Assembly (NCBI GenBank): GCA_018136815.1
Contig: CM030933.1
Coordinates: forward strand, 4,754,557-4,818,556
DNA length: 64,000 bases
Direction: 5' to 3'
Origin: Isochrysis galbana
Taxonomy: Eukaryota > Haptophyta > Isochrysidales > Isochrysidaceae
Position numbers and translations under genes: made by a program. Below, in pieces: positions 29,660 to 39,918 of this stretch. Under the pieces are notes generated by a model that made no database searches, was not told where the DNA came from, and saw only the letters and a program-made list of their open reading frames with translations. Position 1 is the stretch's first letter; each line of letters opens with the position of its first letter.

Positions 29660-31471
29660 TCAAGGCAGTGGATTGTAGCCGTTTCTCTGGCGCTGTTCAT
29701 TGACGTAGCTCGGGGTGGGCAGCGCGGCCTTCGGCCGGTCATTCGGCGCCGCTCTCGGCGCCTCTAGATCAGGCGCCACGCCCCCGTGCACTTCATAAGG
29801 ACTGGTCCCGCCGAGCCGGTGCAGCTTGCGTTGTGCCTTTCTCTTCGAGAAGTAGCTATAGATGCCAGTAGACCAGAAGAGCTGGTCGACGACAAACATC
29901 TGGAGTACGTTCGGAAAGAGGACGAGTGGGAGGATGACGCAACTCAGCAAGGTCAGCAAGCCAAAGGTCCCGAGGAAGAGTGGGAGTCCAAACACCACCA
30001 CCATGCAAGTGAAGAGAAAGGTAGAACCGCCGATGAGCTCGGGATCCTGCCATGAGAAGATGAGATCGTCAACGCTTACGTCCTCGTTGCCCTTGTTCAT
30101 GACCTTCCATTGAACCTCTTTGTTCGTGCGCACCACGGCGTCCATTTCAACGGGGTAGGTAAGCCAGGTCGACTTCCGGATCCCCACATCGCCAATCATT
30201 GCAGCAAGCGGATCAGGGGAGAGGTGCGGCTCGAGGAGCTTCCAAAGGGCCTCCCTGTCGCCCCCGGCCGATTCGAAGTACACGTTGAAGCATCGCGTCA
30301 AGAACGGGCCAGGCGCGTGCAGCTTCCCGCCCCCCACCAAGAAGTTGAGGAAGAATAGCCACTGTTTCTTTCGAACCTCGATGTACAGGTGGTAGCCAGG
30401 TTTGCACAGCCACGGTAAGACCACAGGCGCAAGCGGATCCCAGTACATGCCGTGCTGATACGTGTTGGGCACGGCGGCCTCGTACATGCGCTTGAAAGGC
30501 TGGTTGCCCACCTGCGCAGCGCAGGCACGTGGCGGATGTTGGTATGCGAGCGATGCGCAAGCCACGCCAGCTGCGCGGGCAGAGACCAGGGGTGCGTACG
30601 CGTCGTCGTCCACCTGCGTCGAGGAAAAGGCGTAGACGAATATTTCACAGTCGGGGTGCAAGAGGAGTCCCTGGCGCGAGATCATCTCGTTGGTGGTCTC
30701 GTCAAAAAAATCATCGCCCCGACGAGTGATGCTCAGAGCCGGCGAGCTCCTGGAAAACGCGACAGCGTTGGGCCGGTGGGCGAGCGAGTTGGACACGGTA
30801 CGCGCCGGTGCGTGCTGCCGCACATCTAACGGGTGGGTGAGCAGGTGGACACGGCACACGCCGGCGCGTGACGCCGCACACCTAAGCTTGGGGTTTCTGA
30901 GATACCGCGCGAGCCCGATGATGCTCATCGTGCTCCCATCCTTGAGGCTGCGTATGCGGTCGTTGGTCATCTTGAGCAGATAGGCGAAGAGAGCGGCAAG
31001 GGCACCACCCATCGAGTGTCCCGTCACCGCCACGCGCTTCACCTCCTGCCACCGGCCCGCATACGGCCCATACTTGCCAAAGATGTCGACACGCAGCCAC
31101 GTGAAGAGCACCTCGAACGAGCGCACAATGTAGAGCTCGTGGCAGCGCGGCTCGCCTGGGAGGCAGGAGAGCTCGCCATCGTCGAAGAGGTCGTTCGGAT
31201 TGATCCCGCATCCAAACACGTTTGTGCGCAGCTCTATGAGCGAGCTGATGTCGGTGCCACGGAATGCGATGAGGAGGAGATCTTGACGGAGCTCACACAT
31301 GGCGGTCCCATCGGGGTGGGTGAGGAAGGGAGAGGCGGCTTGGCCAACGGGAGTCTTGTAGGAGCGGCCTGTCGCCCAGTGCATGCACTCCCATCCTAGC
31401 TGCACGTCGTAGCCGGGCGGCAGCGAGGTTCGGCACGAGCCAAGGAGAGAGGAGAGAGGGGCGGCCGCCAT
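29660..31471 (-). CDS. Class 3 lipase with a C-terminal membrane segment
   Basis: The start is ATG 31471. The unspliced frame is open throughout (603 residues), but two in-frame GT-AG introns are likely: 30750-30881 (132 nt) and 30512-30586 (75 nt). Their removal takes out Arg/Ala-rich filler and leaves 534 residues. An IAFRGTD strand at about 68-74 is followed by the nucleophile elbow GHSMGG (Ser153), characteristic of fungal/plant class 3 triacylglycerol lipases. Asp and His of the triad are probably in the HGMYWDPLAP region but are not certain. Near the C-terminus two hydrophobic segments (CMVVVFGLPLFLGTFGLL... and a second of about 20 residues) suggest membrane anchoring, followed by a basic tail. 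The GA-rich coding-strand tract begins a few bases before the ATG. Confidence 0.82.
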   Translation of the reverse strand: MAAAPLSSLLGSCRTSLPPGYDVQLGWECMHWATGRSYKTPVGQAASPFLTHPDGTAMCELRQDLLLIAFRGTDISSLIELRTNVFGCGINPNDLFDDGELSCLPGEPRCHELYIVRSFEVLFTWLRVDIFGKYGPYAGRWQEVKRVAVTGHSMGGALAALFAYLLKMTNDRIRSLKDGSTMSIIGLARYLRNPKLRCAASRAGVCRVHLLTHPLDVRQHAPARTVSNSLAHRPNAVAFSRSSPALSITRRGDDFFDETTNEMISRQGLLLHPDCEIFVYAFSSTQVDDDAYAPLVSARAAGVACASLAYQHPPRACAAQVGNQPFKRMYEAAVPNTYQHGMYWDPLAPVVLPWLCKPGYHLYIEVRKKQWLFFLNFLVGGGKLHAPGPFLTRCFNVYFESAGGDREALWKLLEPHLSPDPLAAMIGDVGIRKSTWLTYPVEMDAVVRTNKEVQWKVMNKGNEDVSVDDLIFSWQDPELIGGSTFLFTCMVVVFGLPLFLGTFGLLTLLSCVILPLVLFPNVLQMFVVDQLFWSTGIYSYFSKRKAQRKLHRLGGTSPYEVHGGVAPDLEAPRAAPNDRPKAALPTPSYVNEQRQRNGYNPLP

Positions 31472-31598
31472 CTCTCTCACGCTCTCTTCGCTCTCTTCTT
31501 TTCTCTCTGCGCTCTGTTGTCCTCCCTCTCATCCCCTCTCCACCTCCCCTGTTCTCTCTTCCTGTCTCTTCTCTCTCTCTCCCTTTCCCCCTCTCCCC

Positions 31599-31629
<31 letters not shown>

Positions 31630-31690
31630 CCCCCTCTCTCTCTCCCTCACTTTCTCCTCTCTCTCTCCCCTTTCTCCCCTCGCTTCCTTT
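31472..31690. repeat. (CT)n tract before the lipase start
   Basis: Almost pure CT/CTT/CCCT repeats start at the lipase ATG and continue for about 200 bp; on the lipase coding strand they read GA. No gene. Confidence 0.8.
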
Positions 31691-32320
31691 GTACCACTAT
31701 GCGATGCTCTCCTTGACAGAAAAACAGCACACGGCGAGAAGAAGAAAGACGGCGCCGCACGCCCCCTTTCCTCCTCCACATCACAAAGTATTAGAGGGAA
31801 GGCATGGAAGAAGAAACGTATAGCGGCTCCCCACCCTCTGCGAGAGAAGCACAAGAATCACGGGCAACGAGGACAAACATATATTATATGCCGATGAAGA
31901 TGAGACTGTATCTGATGAACGAGGCTGCGCTGCGCCGCCTACCTAGACTCTCTCTCTCTCCCTTCTTTCCCCGCGCCCCCTCCTCCTTCCCCTCTTCAGC
32001 TGCGCCTACTACTCTCTCCCTTCTCCCCCTTTTCTCCCTCTCTCTTCCCTCTTCTTCCTCTCTCTCCATTCCATGCATGTCCCCATCCTGTGGCTCACTG
32101 CTCACTCCTCCTCAGTCCCCTTCTTCTCTCTGCTCTTGATTTCTCTCTCTCTCTGGTCCTCTCTCCTGCGTTCTCTTCCCTTCTCTTCGTTTTCCAGAGT
32201 TCTTATATGTGTACAAGCTGCCCTGGCGCGTGATTAGCGGGGAGAACAAGGACAGGGAGGGGGAGAGGGCGGCAGGTAATCCCACGACTCTACTCTTAAA
32301 AACCCTCCGCAGCCATTCTC
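31691..32320. other. Intergenic, pyrimidine-rich
   Basis: A second CT-rich stretch lies at 31945-32160. No product is recognised in any frame. Confidence 0.45.
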
Positions 32321-32506
32321 GGACAAAAAATTCCGTCCTAGAAACTAGGACCACGTCCTAGAAAATTCTTGGATTTCTAGGACTCTGCCGATCATGCCTC
32401 CATTATAGCCTATGGTGAGCTTATGAGACATCCCATCACCTGAAGCAAACCATCTCCACATCCCATTCAACCTTAGCTCTCCCCATCACCAACTCACAAC
32501 TCTGCG
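32321..32506 (-). repeat. Dispersed repeat with GTCCTAG-AAA-CTAGGAC palindrome (left part)
   Basis: This is the reverse complement of 45439-45617, nearly base for base: GGACAAAAAATTCCGTCC, the 17-bp palindrome at 32335, GATCATGCCTCCATTATAGCC, and CTCCACATCCCATTCAACC. The copy is interrupted at 32507 by the retroposon and continues after it at 33669-33715. Confidence 0.85.
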
Positions 32507-32523
32507 GAGTTTGTCTTTGCTTA

Positions 32524-33668
32524 AATTTAAATTTTCAACAAATTTTTATGGGTCGCGGCGCGGCAAAGGAACGGGACTAGCGCGCACACAAGACAGGACT
32601 CCCTGCCGCGGCGAGCGCAAGCACCCTTCCCCCTTATGCCACCCAGCTCTTCACTAGCTTACTACCTGCGCTAGCCGGAGCACCCCTCCCTCCACACTCA
32701 AACAGCCCCCCACGCCCGGATCCTGTTCTGGTCTCGCAGGCAAGGGGGCCTAATGGGAGGGTGAGGAGCAACTCCTCAAAGAGGAGCTTTGGGGAAGGAG
32801 ATGTTTGAGTGAGGGCGCTATACCCTTGCGCTAGGCATGGGCAGCGACGCCGCCTCAAGACATGTCCTCCCTCTGGTCTTGAGTCGAAATTTTTGGTGTT
32901 TGAAACCGAGGGCGAGGGGGTTTGTGCTTCTTGGGTTGGTTGTAGTGTGATGAGGGAGTGGGAGATGGAGTGAAGTGTTGAAAGAGGGCCCAAGGCAGGG
33001 CACTGAGTTGTAGGCACTTGTGGCCCACAAGCGTGGGGTGAAGACGGGAAGTGTATCAACATGTGTCTTGAATTGAATTTTTTGGTGCTTTGAACACAGG
33101 GCGGGGGGGTTCGTGCTGTTTGGGTTGGTTGAAGTGTGAAGGGGGAGTGGGAGAGGGAGTCTAGTGTTGAAAGAGGGCCCAAGGCAGGGCACTGAGTGAT
33201 TGGTACTAGTGGCCCACAAGAGTGGGGTGAAGATGAGAATTGTGTCAACAAGTTGGAAAACAGAGGCATGGGGTGCTCTCCGTATGGGGTTGATGGTTGT
33301 GAAGTGCCCTCCCATGTTGGGTGCACTGATGGTAGAGGTTTCCACCATGGGGAGGGCAGCTGAGCTGCCCTCCCACATGAGGTGCTCTTGGGGTGGGAAG
33401 GTGTCCCACGGTAGGAGGGGGTCTCAAAGACCCCCTGCATCTGCATGATGCGCAGAGCCATGGTGGCAACCTGTTCGGTGCCAGTGCTCGCCACCCCGCG
33501 CGCTTGCGCGGGTGTGGTTTGGATGGGTTGGATGGGCTCTGAGAGGGCTTTCTGACGAGCCGCCTCGGGCGGCGTGGGGCGTCCCAGGTGGGGCGCGGTG
33601 GCGAGGGTCGCCTGGGGCTCGGGAGCGGTCGCGGCACGCTCCATAGTTCAAACTATAACAATAGTTTT
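32524..33668 (-). mobile_element. Non-autonomous retroposon, full copy 2, with 17-bp target duplication
   Basis: The inverted 1145-bp copy is very similar to 13567-14702 throughout. It is flanked by perfect 17-bp direct repeats GAGTTTGTCTTTGCTTA at 32507-32523 and 33669-33685. The uninterrupted target exists at 45422-45438 in another copy of the host repeat, with one mismatch. Its open frame is 336 codons against 334 in copy 1. Nearly all differences I can read between the two conceptual proteins are replacements, arguing against selection on a protein. High similarity with intact duplications indicates recent mobility. Confidence 0.88.
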
Positions 33669-33685
33669 GAGTTTGTCTTTGCTTA

Positions 33686-34260
33686 CTTTTGCTACCTTCT
33701 TGTGAGTGATTTTGTAGCAACTTCGTCGAGTCCCACCGTGTTCCCAAGCGAGTCCCCCCGAGTTCCCGAGTCTATACCCCGAGTCAACGAGTCAATACAA
33801 GTCAAGCACGCGCCTGAGCCACCCCCAGTCGCCTGCCACCACCTCCCACAAGCCTCCTTCCGCACTTCCGCGCCCGCCGTGCTCCGTGCGTGCGTCATGC
33901 GTCGTGCGTCGATCACCATGCCCGTAGTCACCCCCGAGGAAAGCTCTATGAGCTCCCCACAAGAACCGCGTTCCGCGCTAGCTGCCGGCGCGCCCTCGCA
34001 GGCAATCTCCAAGAGTGAGATGAGCCTTGCCCTGACAAGCACAAAATCTTCGCTCGCGCCTTCGGCTCCGGTGCTCCGGTCGCCATGTCGAGTTCTCCCG
34101 ACGAGATGAACGAGATGGCCTGAGGGCCCGACGAGATGAACGAGATTTTTCGGGAACGGAACTGGACGAGGAGTTTCCCCACTAAGCTTGGTCGTAATGC
34201 GGTGAAACCGGGGCGGAAGGAACTGGCAAGGAAGCCGGCAGGAAGGCAGAGGAAATGTCT
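33686..34260. other. Intergenic; CGAGTC-rich stretch
   Basis: The first ~35 bp continue the host repeat interrupted by the retroposon. A cluster of CGAGTC words lies at 33727-33800. Opposing ORFs of 106-173 codons show no recognised family. Confidence 0.4.
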
Positions 34261-34261
34261 T

Positions 34262-34440
34262 GGCAAGGCGACGGAGGCAGGATTTTAACGGTAGGCGAGG
34301 CAGGAATTTAACAGTAGGAAGAGGCAGGAATTTAACAGTAGGAAGGCAGGATTTTTAACGGTTTAACGGTAGAAGAAGGGCGTGGAATTTACTGGTAGAA
34401 GAAGAGCGCGGAACTTAACTGTAGAACAAGAGCGGAGAGG
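34262..34440. repeat. Minisatellite with GGCAGGAATTTAAC(A/G)GTAG units
   Basis: About seven degenerate units of 20-30 bp built on GGCAGGA(A/T)TTT(A)AAC(A/G)GTAG(G/A)AGA run from 34262 to 34440 with decaying similarity. Non-coding. Confidence 0.65.
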
Positions 34441-34462
34441 AGAAGGAGCGGGGCTCGAACTG

Positions 34463-34553
34463 CAGAGCGCTCCGTCCGGACTCGAACTCGCGACCCAGAG
34501 CAAAAGGTTGGTGGAGGCGGTGCTGGGTTGAACCACTATGCCACGTGAGAGTT
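34463..34553 (-). other. tRNA-like sequence with A-box and B-box (possible SINE head)
   Basis: On the minus strand, TGGCATAGTGGTTCAA resembles a Pol III A-box and, about 50 nt downstream, GCGAGTTCGAGTCC resembles a B-box. Stem pairing is poor (no good D-stem or T-stem), so this is not a functional tRNA. A tRNA-derived SINE head or a tRNA pseudogene fits best. Confidence 0.4.
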
Positions 34554-34879
34554 TACGTAGCCAAAGGGCCGAGGGCTACCGCTCGCAGTGCCAACACCGT
34601 AAAAACAGCTTTTACGGAAATACGTACTTAAAGTACTAGGGTTAATGGGTTAATGGTGCACCCATACTGTATCACCCATCTAGGCTGATTTCCCACCTAG
34701 GCTGGCGGCGCTGCGTGTCCGTGTTCGTGTGTTCGTGTGTGGGCCTTGCACTCACGCCCGCGCCGTCTCAATCTCAGACGTCCGCGCCCACAAAGCGGGC
34801 TTGGATTGGCGGTTTCACGCGAGGCCCTGCAACCGGCCGGCAACCTGTTTGCTGCTTGCTGCCCCAACCCCACTCAAGT

Positions 34880-35468
34880 AACCCGTACCCCCCCCCCCCC
34901 CCACCCCCCGAGCGTGCCCCCTGACGAGCCTCGGTCTTCACGAGTCCAACGTCGTCGTTGGCGGGGGCGGGCAGACGGGGGGATGAAGGAGACGGGAGGA
35001 TGGGCGCGCCCCCCCGCCACGGTTCGTCAATGTTCGAGCCCTTCTCAGCGGTTTTGGATGGGGCAGAGAGAGAGGGGGGCGGGGGCGGGGGGTCCGGGGG
35101 GGGTGAGGGGGGGGGGGAGAAGGCTGGCAGAGGGGAGAGAGAGAGAAGGAAAGGAGAGAGTGGGGGAGGGGGCGGGGGCGGGGGGGGGGGGAAGGGGAGG
35201 GGGGGGGTGGAGCAGTTGAGCGGCAGTCAGTGAGGGCGGCGGCGGGGGGAAGGGGGGGGGGGCGGGGGGGAAGGAGGGGGGAAGGGGGAAGGGGGGGGAG
35301 AGAAGCTGTCTGTTGCGCGCGGCGGTGGTTCAACGTCCTCCTCCTCTCGAACGTTTGAGGCGGAGGAGGGGGGGGGGGCCGCGGGGGGCGGGGAGAGAGA
35401 GAGAGAGAAAAGGCGCCTCTCTCTCTCTCTCTCCCTCCCTCTCTTCTCTCTTCTCTCTCTCTCTCCCT

Positions 35469-35507
<39 letters not shown>

Positions 35508-35952
35508 CCTCTCTCTCTCTCATCCCCGCCGCCGCCCGCGTCCCTCTCGCTCTTCTCTTCTCTCCTCTCTCCCCTCGTTTGGTAGATTTCTCCTCTTCCC
35601 GTCCCTTCATTCCGTCCTCGTCGAGCCCGACAGGAGACCAACAACAACGCGGCTCGCACCCTTCACGCACAGGAACTATCCACAGTACCACGGGCCTAAA
35701 TTCCATAAACTCACGGTCGCTCCCCGAGCGCTTCAGCGCAGCGAGCGAGAGAGGTGCACACTTCGTATCGTATATCTTTCTCTCTCCTACACACTCTCTC
35801 TCTCGCTCGCCCCTCTCCACACTGATATCTAACCCTCCTCAATCCTCAAGATTTCGCCTCTCTTTCTTCTCTCTTCACCCCCTGCTCCTTCCCCCTCTCT
35901 GCGGCTTCTCCACTCCCCGCCCCCCTCCGCCCCCCCCTCCTCCCTCCCCACC
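34880..35952. other. G-run-rich then CT-rich upstream region of the duplicated-protein gene
   Basis: G/C homopolymers at 34887-34905, 35080-35300 and 35365-35380 are followed by CT/CCCT repeats at 35410-35550 and pyrimidine-rich sequence up to the ATG at 35953. No gene is supported; long Gly/Arg or Ser/Leu ORFs are composition artefacts. Confidence 0.5.
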
Positions 35953-37134
35953 ATGTTCATGATGGGCTCCCTTGGCGGCGACGACGACGACGCGCAGTTG
36001 GGTGGGCTCAACCCATGGGCCTCACTCATGCAGGACTCCCTCGAGGACGTCGTCGAGGGCAACACCCGCAAGTGGGAGATGCTCAAGATGGTCGCTGACA
36101 ACTGCGCCGACCACACCGTCGCAGAGTTTGCCGCCTCCTCTTTCCCTGACTCTGCGCGGCTCGAGGCAGCGAGGAAGCTGATCTCGAACCACCTGGCGGT
36201 GCTCAAGGACATCACCAATCCGAGTCCCTCCACCCAAAAGGAACTCGTCCGTGTGCCACGCTCCGAGGGGAAGTATGTCGACATGTTTCTGCTCGAGGTG
36301 GCGAGGCGCCTGCTGGGCAAGCGGCCACACGTGCCGGATGCGGCGGTGCTCGACAAGTTCATCGAAGAGAAGATGGACCCGACGAATGAGAAGATGCGCC
36401 AGGCCTGGCAGATGGCCGCGCAGTACCTCAATGGCCGCACCCAGTCAACACCAGAGCAGAAGAAGGGGCGCAACCCCGACATGAGTTACGAGGCCGCCAT
36501 GGCCTTCCTCTCGGTCTGCAACGAGATTGGCGAGCCGGAGCAAAAGTGGTTCGCACTGCGCGGCATGATCAACGCAGGCGGCCTCGACGCACCCACCACC
36601 ACCTACGGCGTCGCCGCGCAGCAGCCTAAGGAGGCTCGGATGGAGGCGGCGAAGAGGCTTGTCAACAACCACTACAATGTCTTGATTGACATCACCAACC
36701 CGGCGCCCGAGACGCAGCACGAGCTGCAGCGGATCCCCGTGCAGTACCGGCCAATGGTGGACGCCTTCCTTCGCGAGATGTGCCGCCGGCTCCACGGCCG
36801 CCGGCCTGGGCCCGAGGCGTACGCCCTCTTCAGGATGGTTGAGGAGCCGCTCGAGCAGGGCAACCAGGAGCAGCTAGCAGTTTGGGGCGCGGCCGCCACA
36901 TACCTCACGGGGCGCATCCAGTCCGTGCCCGACCAGAAGCCGGGCCGCAACCCGGATATGAGCTTGGCCGCCGCGACCGCCTTCGTCCAGGTCGCGCAGG
37001 AGATAGGTATGGGCAGACCGATCGAGGTCGAGGAGCCACCTAGCCAATGGGACCTTTCTGCGACTGTCGCGGCGCCCACCAAGTCCAAGGGCGGTGGCAG
37101 TGGCAAGGACAAAGATGGCTGTGTCATCTGCTGA
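35953..37134 (+). CDS. Internally duplicated protein with C-terminal CVIC (putative prenylation)
   Basis: A single exon of 393 residues; the ATG at 35953 sits in a CCCCACCATG context after a pyrimidine tract. The protein is a head-to-tail duplication with a period of about 160 residues: 40-193 and 198-352 align. Conserved markers in both halves are KW..L at the start, EAA(R/K)(R/K)L..NH, DITNP.P.TQ.EL.R(V/I)P, (Y)..M.D.FL.E..RRL.G(K/R)RP, A..YL.GR.QS.P(E/D)QK.GRNPDMS, and a final EIG. The tail is a flexible Lys/Gly/Asp linker ending CVIC, which fits a CaaX box, so membrane anchoring by a prenyl group is possible. An acidic DDDD run lies near the N-terminus. I recognise no family. The repeats look all-helical; no catalytic motif or membrane segment is visible. 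Confidence 0.8.
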   Translation: MFMMGSLGGDDDDAQLGGLNPWASLMQDSLEDVVEGNTRKWEMLKMVADNCADHTVAEFAASSFPDSARLEAARKLISNHLAVLKDITNPSPSTQKELVRVPRSEGKYVDMFLLEVARRLLGKRPHVPDAAVLDKFIEEKMDPTNEKMRQAWQMAAQYLNGRTQSTPEQKKGRNPDMSYEAAMAFLSVCNEIGEPEQKWFALRGMINAGGLDAPTTTYGVAAQQPKEARMEAAKRLVNNHYNVLIDITNPAPETQHELQRIPVQYRPMVDAFLREMCRRLHGRRPGPEAYALFRMVEEPLEQGNQEQLAVWGAAATYLTGRIQSVPDQKPGRNPDMSLAAATAFVQVAQEIGMGRPIEVEEPPSQWDLSATVAAPTKSKGGGSGKDKDGCVIC

Positions 37135-38590
37135 AGCAAGCGTCTCACACCTCGCCCGTCGCCGTGCCGGCGGCCTCGTTGCGCATGCTCCGGCGGCGCC
37201 GGAGGTTTTTGTGGCAGGCTAGCTGAGGGCAATCCTCCCGCTTGTAGTACCAGCTCAGGCATCCGGCGCGTCACCCTGCACCATAGGCGTGACGCTCGTC
37301 CTCGCACGCGCTCACGCGCGCCATATCGAGATGTGCCGGCCTCCCATGCCGCCCGGCAACGCGGGCCGGCTCACACATGCTCCTCATGCCTTCTTCCAAT
37401 TGTGATCCACCGCGGCCATGCATGCCGGCGGGGGCGGGCCCCTGGCAGAGCACGTCCCTGTGCGGCTCTGTCTATTCCAGTCTATGCCACGCGCGTGCAC
37501 ACAAGCTCTTACCACGCTAGCCTCTTGCGCGTCTTGTGACGTCGTTTGTCGTCTGTGATCTTTGTGTCACCGCCGGCGCCCGGCCGGTCTTCGCGGGACC
37601 CGCTGTGTTCTTTGCTTGAGCACGCCATGCCGCTTTCCTCTTCCTCCGTCAAAGCATGTTGCAGTCAACGACGCCATTTCTAGCTTCCCAGTCGTTCCCT
37701 CGTCCAATTACTTAGTCGTGTTCTATAGCTGTAAAGAAGGTATGTATGATGTGTCAGTGTCAATGCGTGTGGGGGAGGGATATTTTTGGCTGCGTGCTCA
37801 ACTTATACTTAGCACGGCCCCCGTCTCCCACCCCTCCTTGGTTCGGCAACTCCAAGTTCCCCCTCGCGTTGAAATTAACCCCGCGTTCCGAGAGCTCTCT
37901 TCATTCCTCTCTCGCCCGTCTCGCTCTCGCTCCTTGCTCCTCGCTCTTTCTCTCTCGGCACAGTTGCACAGTTCTACCCCGATGCACAGGGTGTTGGTGT
38001 TGGTGTAGATGGTCCGTTTATGTTTATGTTATGTTAGTTTTTTGTCTTTTGTGTTTGTGTCGTCGTTTTCCGTTTTCTGTTCCGTTCTCCTTCGTGATCC
38101 GCGTCGGTCCTGTCGCCCCCATCATGTCTGCCCCTGCCGTCACTCAGTTCGCGTCTGTTGTCTGTGTTGTATTCCTGCCCATTAAAAATTTTTCTTGAAG
38201 ATGACTACTACGTTGCTAGCCGCCATCCCCTTTTCTGGGGTCTACGCCTGACATCGCCTTCGCCCTACCCTCACTCCCCTTCCCGTTCCCCCCCTCGTTC
38301 CTTTTTGTTTGGTTTCGGGGGGTCGGCTCACGTACACTACTTTGGGCCTAACGCGGGGGGAGCGGGGAGCGCGGGAGGACGGGCCTTTTGTATTCAGTAT
38401 TCTGCTTGAGTGGGGGCGTATTCGTGTGTGCCGGCCTGTGTGGGGGCCCAGCCTTGCGGCTTTCCCCACGGTGTTCTACGTTTGTGGGGCGCTTCGCCTC
38501 GCGCTCCCAGGGGTTATCTTTGGTTTTCGTCTTGCTTTACTTTTTCGTTTTCGTGTTTGATTAATTAATTATGTGTGTTCTGTTCTATCT
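37135..38590. other. Intergenic, no gene supported
   Basis: ORFs of 60-150 codons on both strands share no features with known proteins. T-rich stretches occur at 38030-38060 and 38520-38600. This interval holds the 3' ends of the duplicated-protein gene and of the LINE fragment. Confidence 0.4.
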
Positions 38591-38599
38591 TTAGTTTTT

Positions 38600-39120
38600 G
38601 TGCCAATCGTGTTAGTTTGAGGCTTGGTGCTAGTTGTTCGTTATCTACGATTTGGAAGAGTGAGTGGAAGTCGTTTGTGTCTATTCTTTTTTTGGGTTGC
38701 CGGCCCATGTCGGCTTGGGCTCTTCTAGACGTGTCGGTGGAGTTGCCGAAGTGTGCCGCTTTCTTTGCAAAGCTCGGTAAATCGTATGATTATTCTATGT
38801 ATGACGTGATCGCTGTGGAATTTTGTGTCGTCGTAGTGGATCCGGTAGAAGTCCGTGAGTATGTATCGCCATGCTAGTAGGTATAGAATCTCTCTAGAGT
38901 CTAGAGTGCGAGGTGGGGTTGTCGCGGCGTTATGAAGAGCCGCTGTCGGTAGGAAATCAAATTCGTCGTGGGCACTCTCTCCGCGCTCCGCGTTGGTCAA
39001 CGTCCTCGCGTATCTTTTGAAGTCTTCTCCAAATTTTAGGAGGTCCAGGGCGATGTGGTGAAAAGCCCAGCTGACCCTATCGAATGCTTTCTCCCAGTCG
39101 AGCGTCGGTCGCACGCAGAC
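38600..39120 (-). mobile_element. LINE copy with internal deletion joining RT to the C-terminal tail
   Basis: On the minus strand LDWEKAFDRVSWAFHHIALDLLKFG (39105-39030) is the conserved reverse-transcriptase block that follows the first catalytic region in LINEs. Only about 50 residues later the frame reads ILYLLAWRYILTDFYRIHYDD (38890-38830), the C-terminal tail block of the family seen at 13.5, 28.6 and 44.0 kb. The rest of the RT and the zinc knuckle are missing, so this is an internally deleted copy. The join leaves the frame open for about 130 codons. Confidence 0.75.
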
Positions 39121-39918
39121 TCGGCCTCAGAGAGCTTGGTAGCGGCGCGTGGCGCGATGGGTGCGGGCGCCCTCCTCCGCCATCCGCCTCCTCACTCTTC
39201 ACTGCATGCCTGCTGAGTGCACGCCGCTAGCGCGCCGGCTCGCCTCACCACGCCTGCCCCTTGCCTTGCTCAGGTCCGCGCGTGCACACTCGCCGCGCCA
39301 CATCCCGCGCCTGCATTGACAGAACTATCGGTGCATCGTCGTTGCCCACGTCAAAAAATGAATTTCTGTGGCGCCCGCCGACGCTGGCATGCACGTCGCC
39401 ATCGATAGGCATGCCGAAGTTGCGCCCGCCGCCATCCCCGGGAGATCAGGGTTACACAAGGGGGTGGTTCCTTGCACCGGCGATGCCTGAACGCACTACG
39501 TAACCTAAGCAAGCGCTAGGAGCACGCAAGGAGGTAAACCAGGCGAGGGGCAAAGCAGGCGACAAGGTAGGCGACAAAGGAGGCGAGGGCAAAGCAGGCG
39601 AATGTAGGACGATGTAGCAAAAGATTCTCCAACTGTGCAAAGCAGTAGTGGTACTAACGCTCAGATGTTTATTATTATGTTGTCTTGCAAACATCCCGTC
39701 CACGCTGCCAATTGACCTCGCCAGCATAATCCGCAACGATGCGGTCCTCATATGCTAGCATCAAGCAATGACTTACACTCGATGCGACGAGTATGCGATT
39801 CTCACAGCGGCCATCATCTCAGTACACAGTGCCTTTGGGGTACAAAATAAGTGTAGACACGGTACATCAATCAGCCCAACAGTCACCGGCTGCCACCCTG
39901 CAGGCGCACATCGACAGA
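39121..39918. other. Intergenic, no gene supported
   Basis: GC-rich at left; a stretch at 39520-39600 repeats GGCGA(C/G)(A/G)AGG.AGGCGA-like words. No product recognised. Confidence 0.4.
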
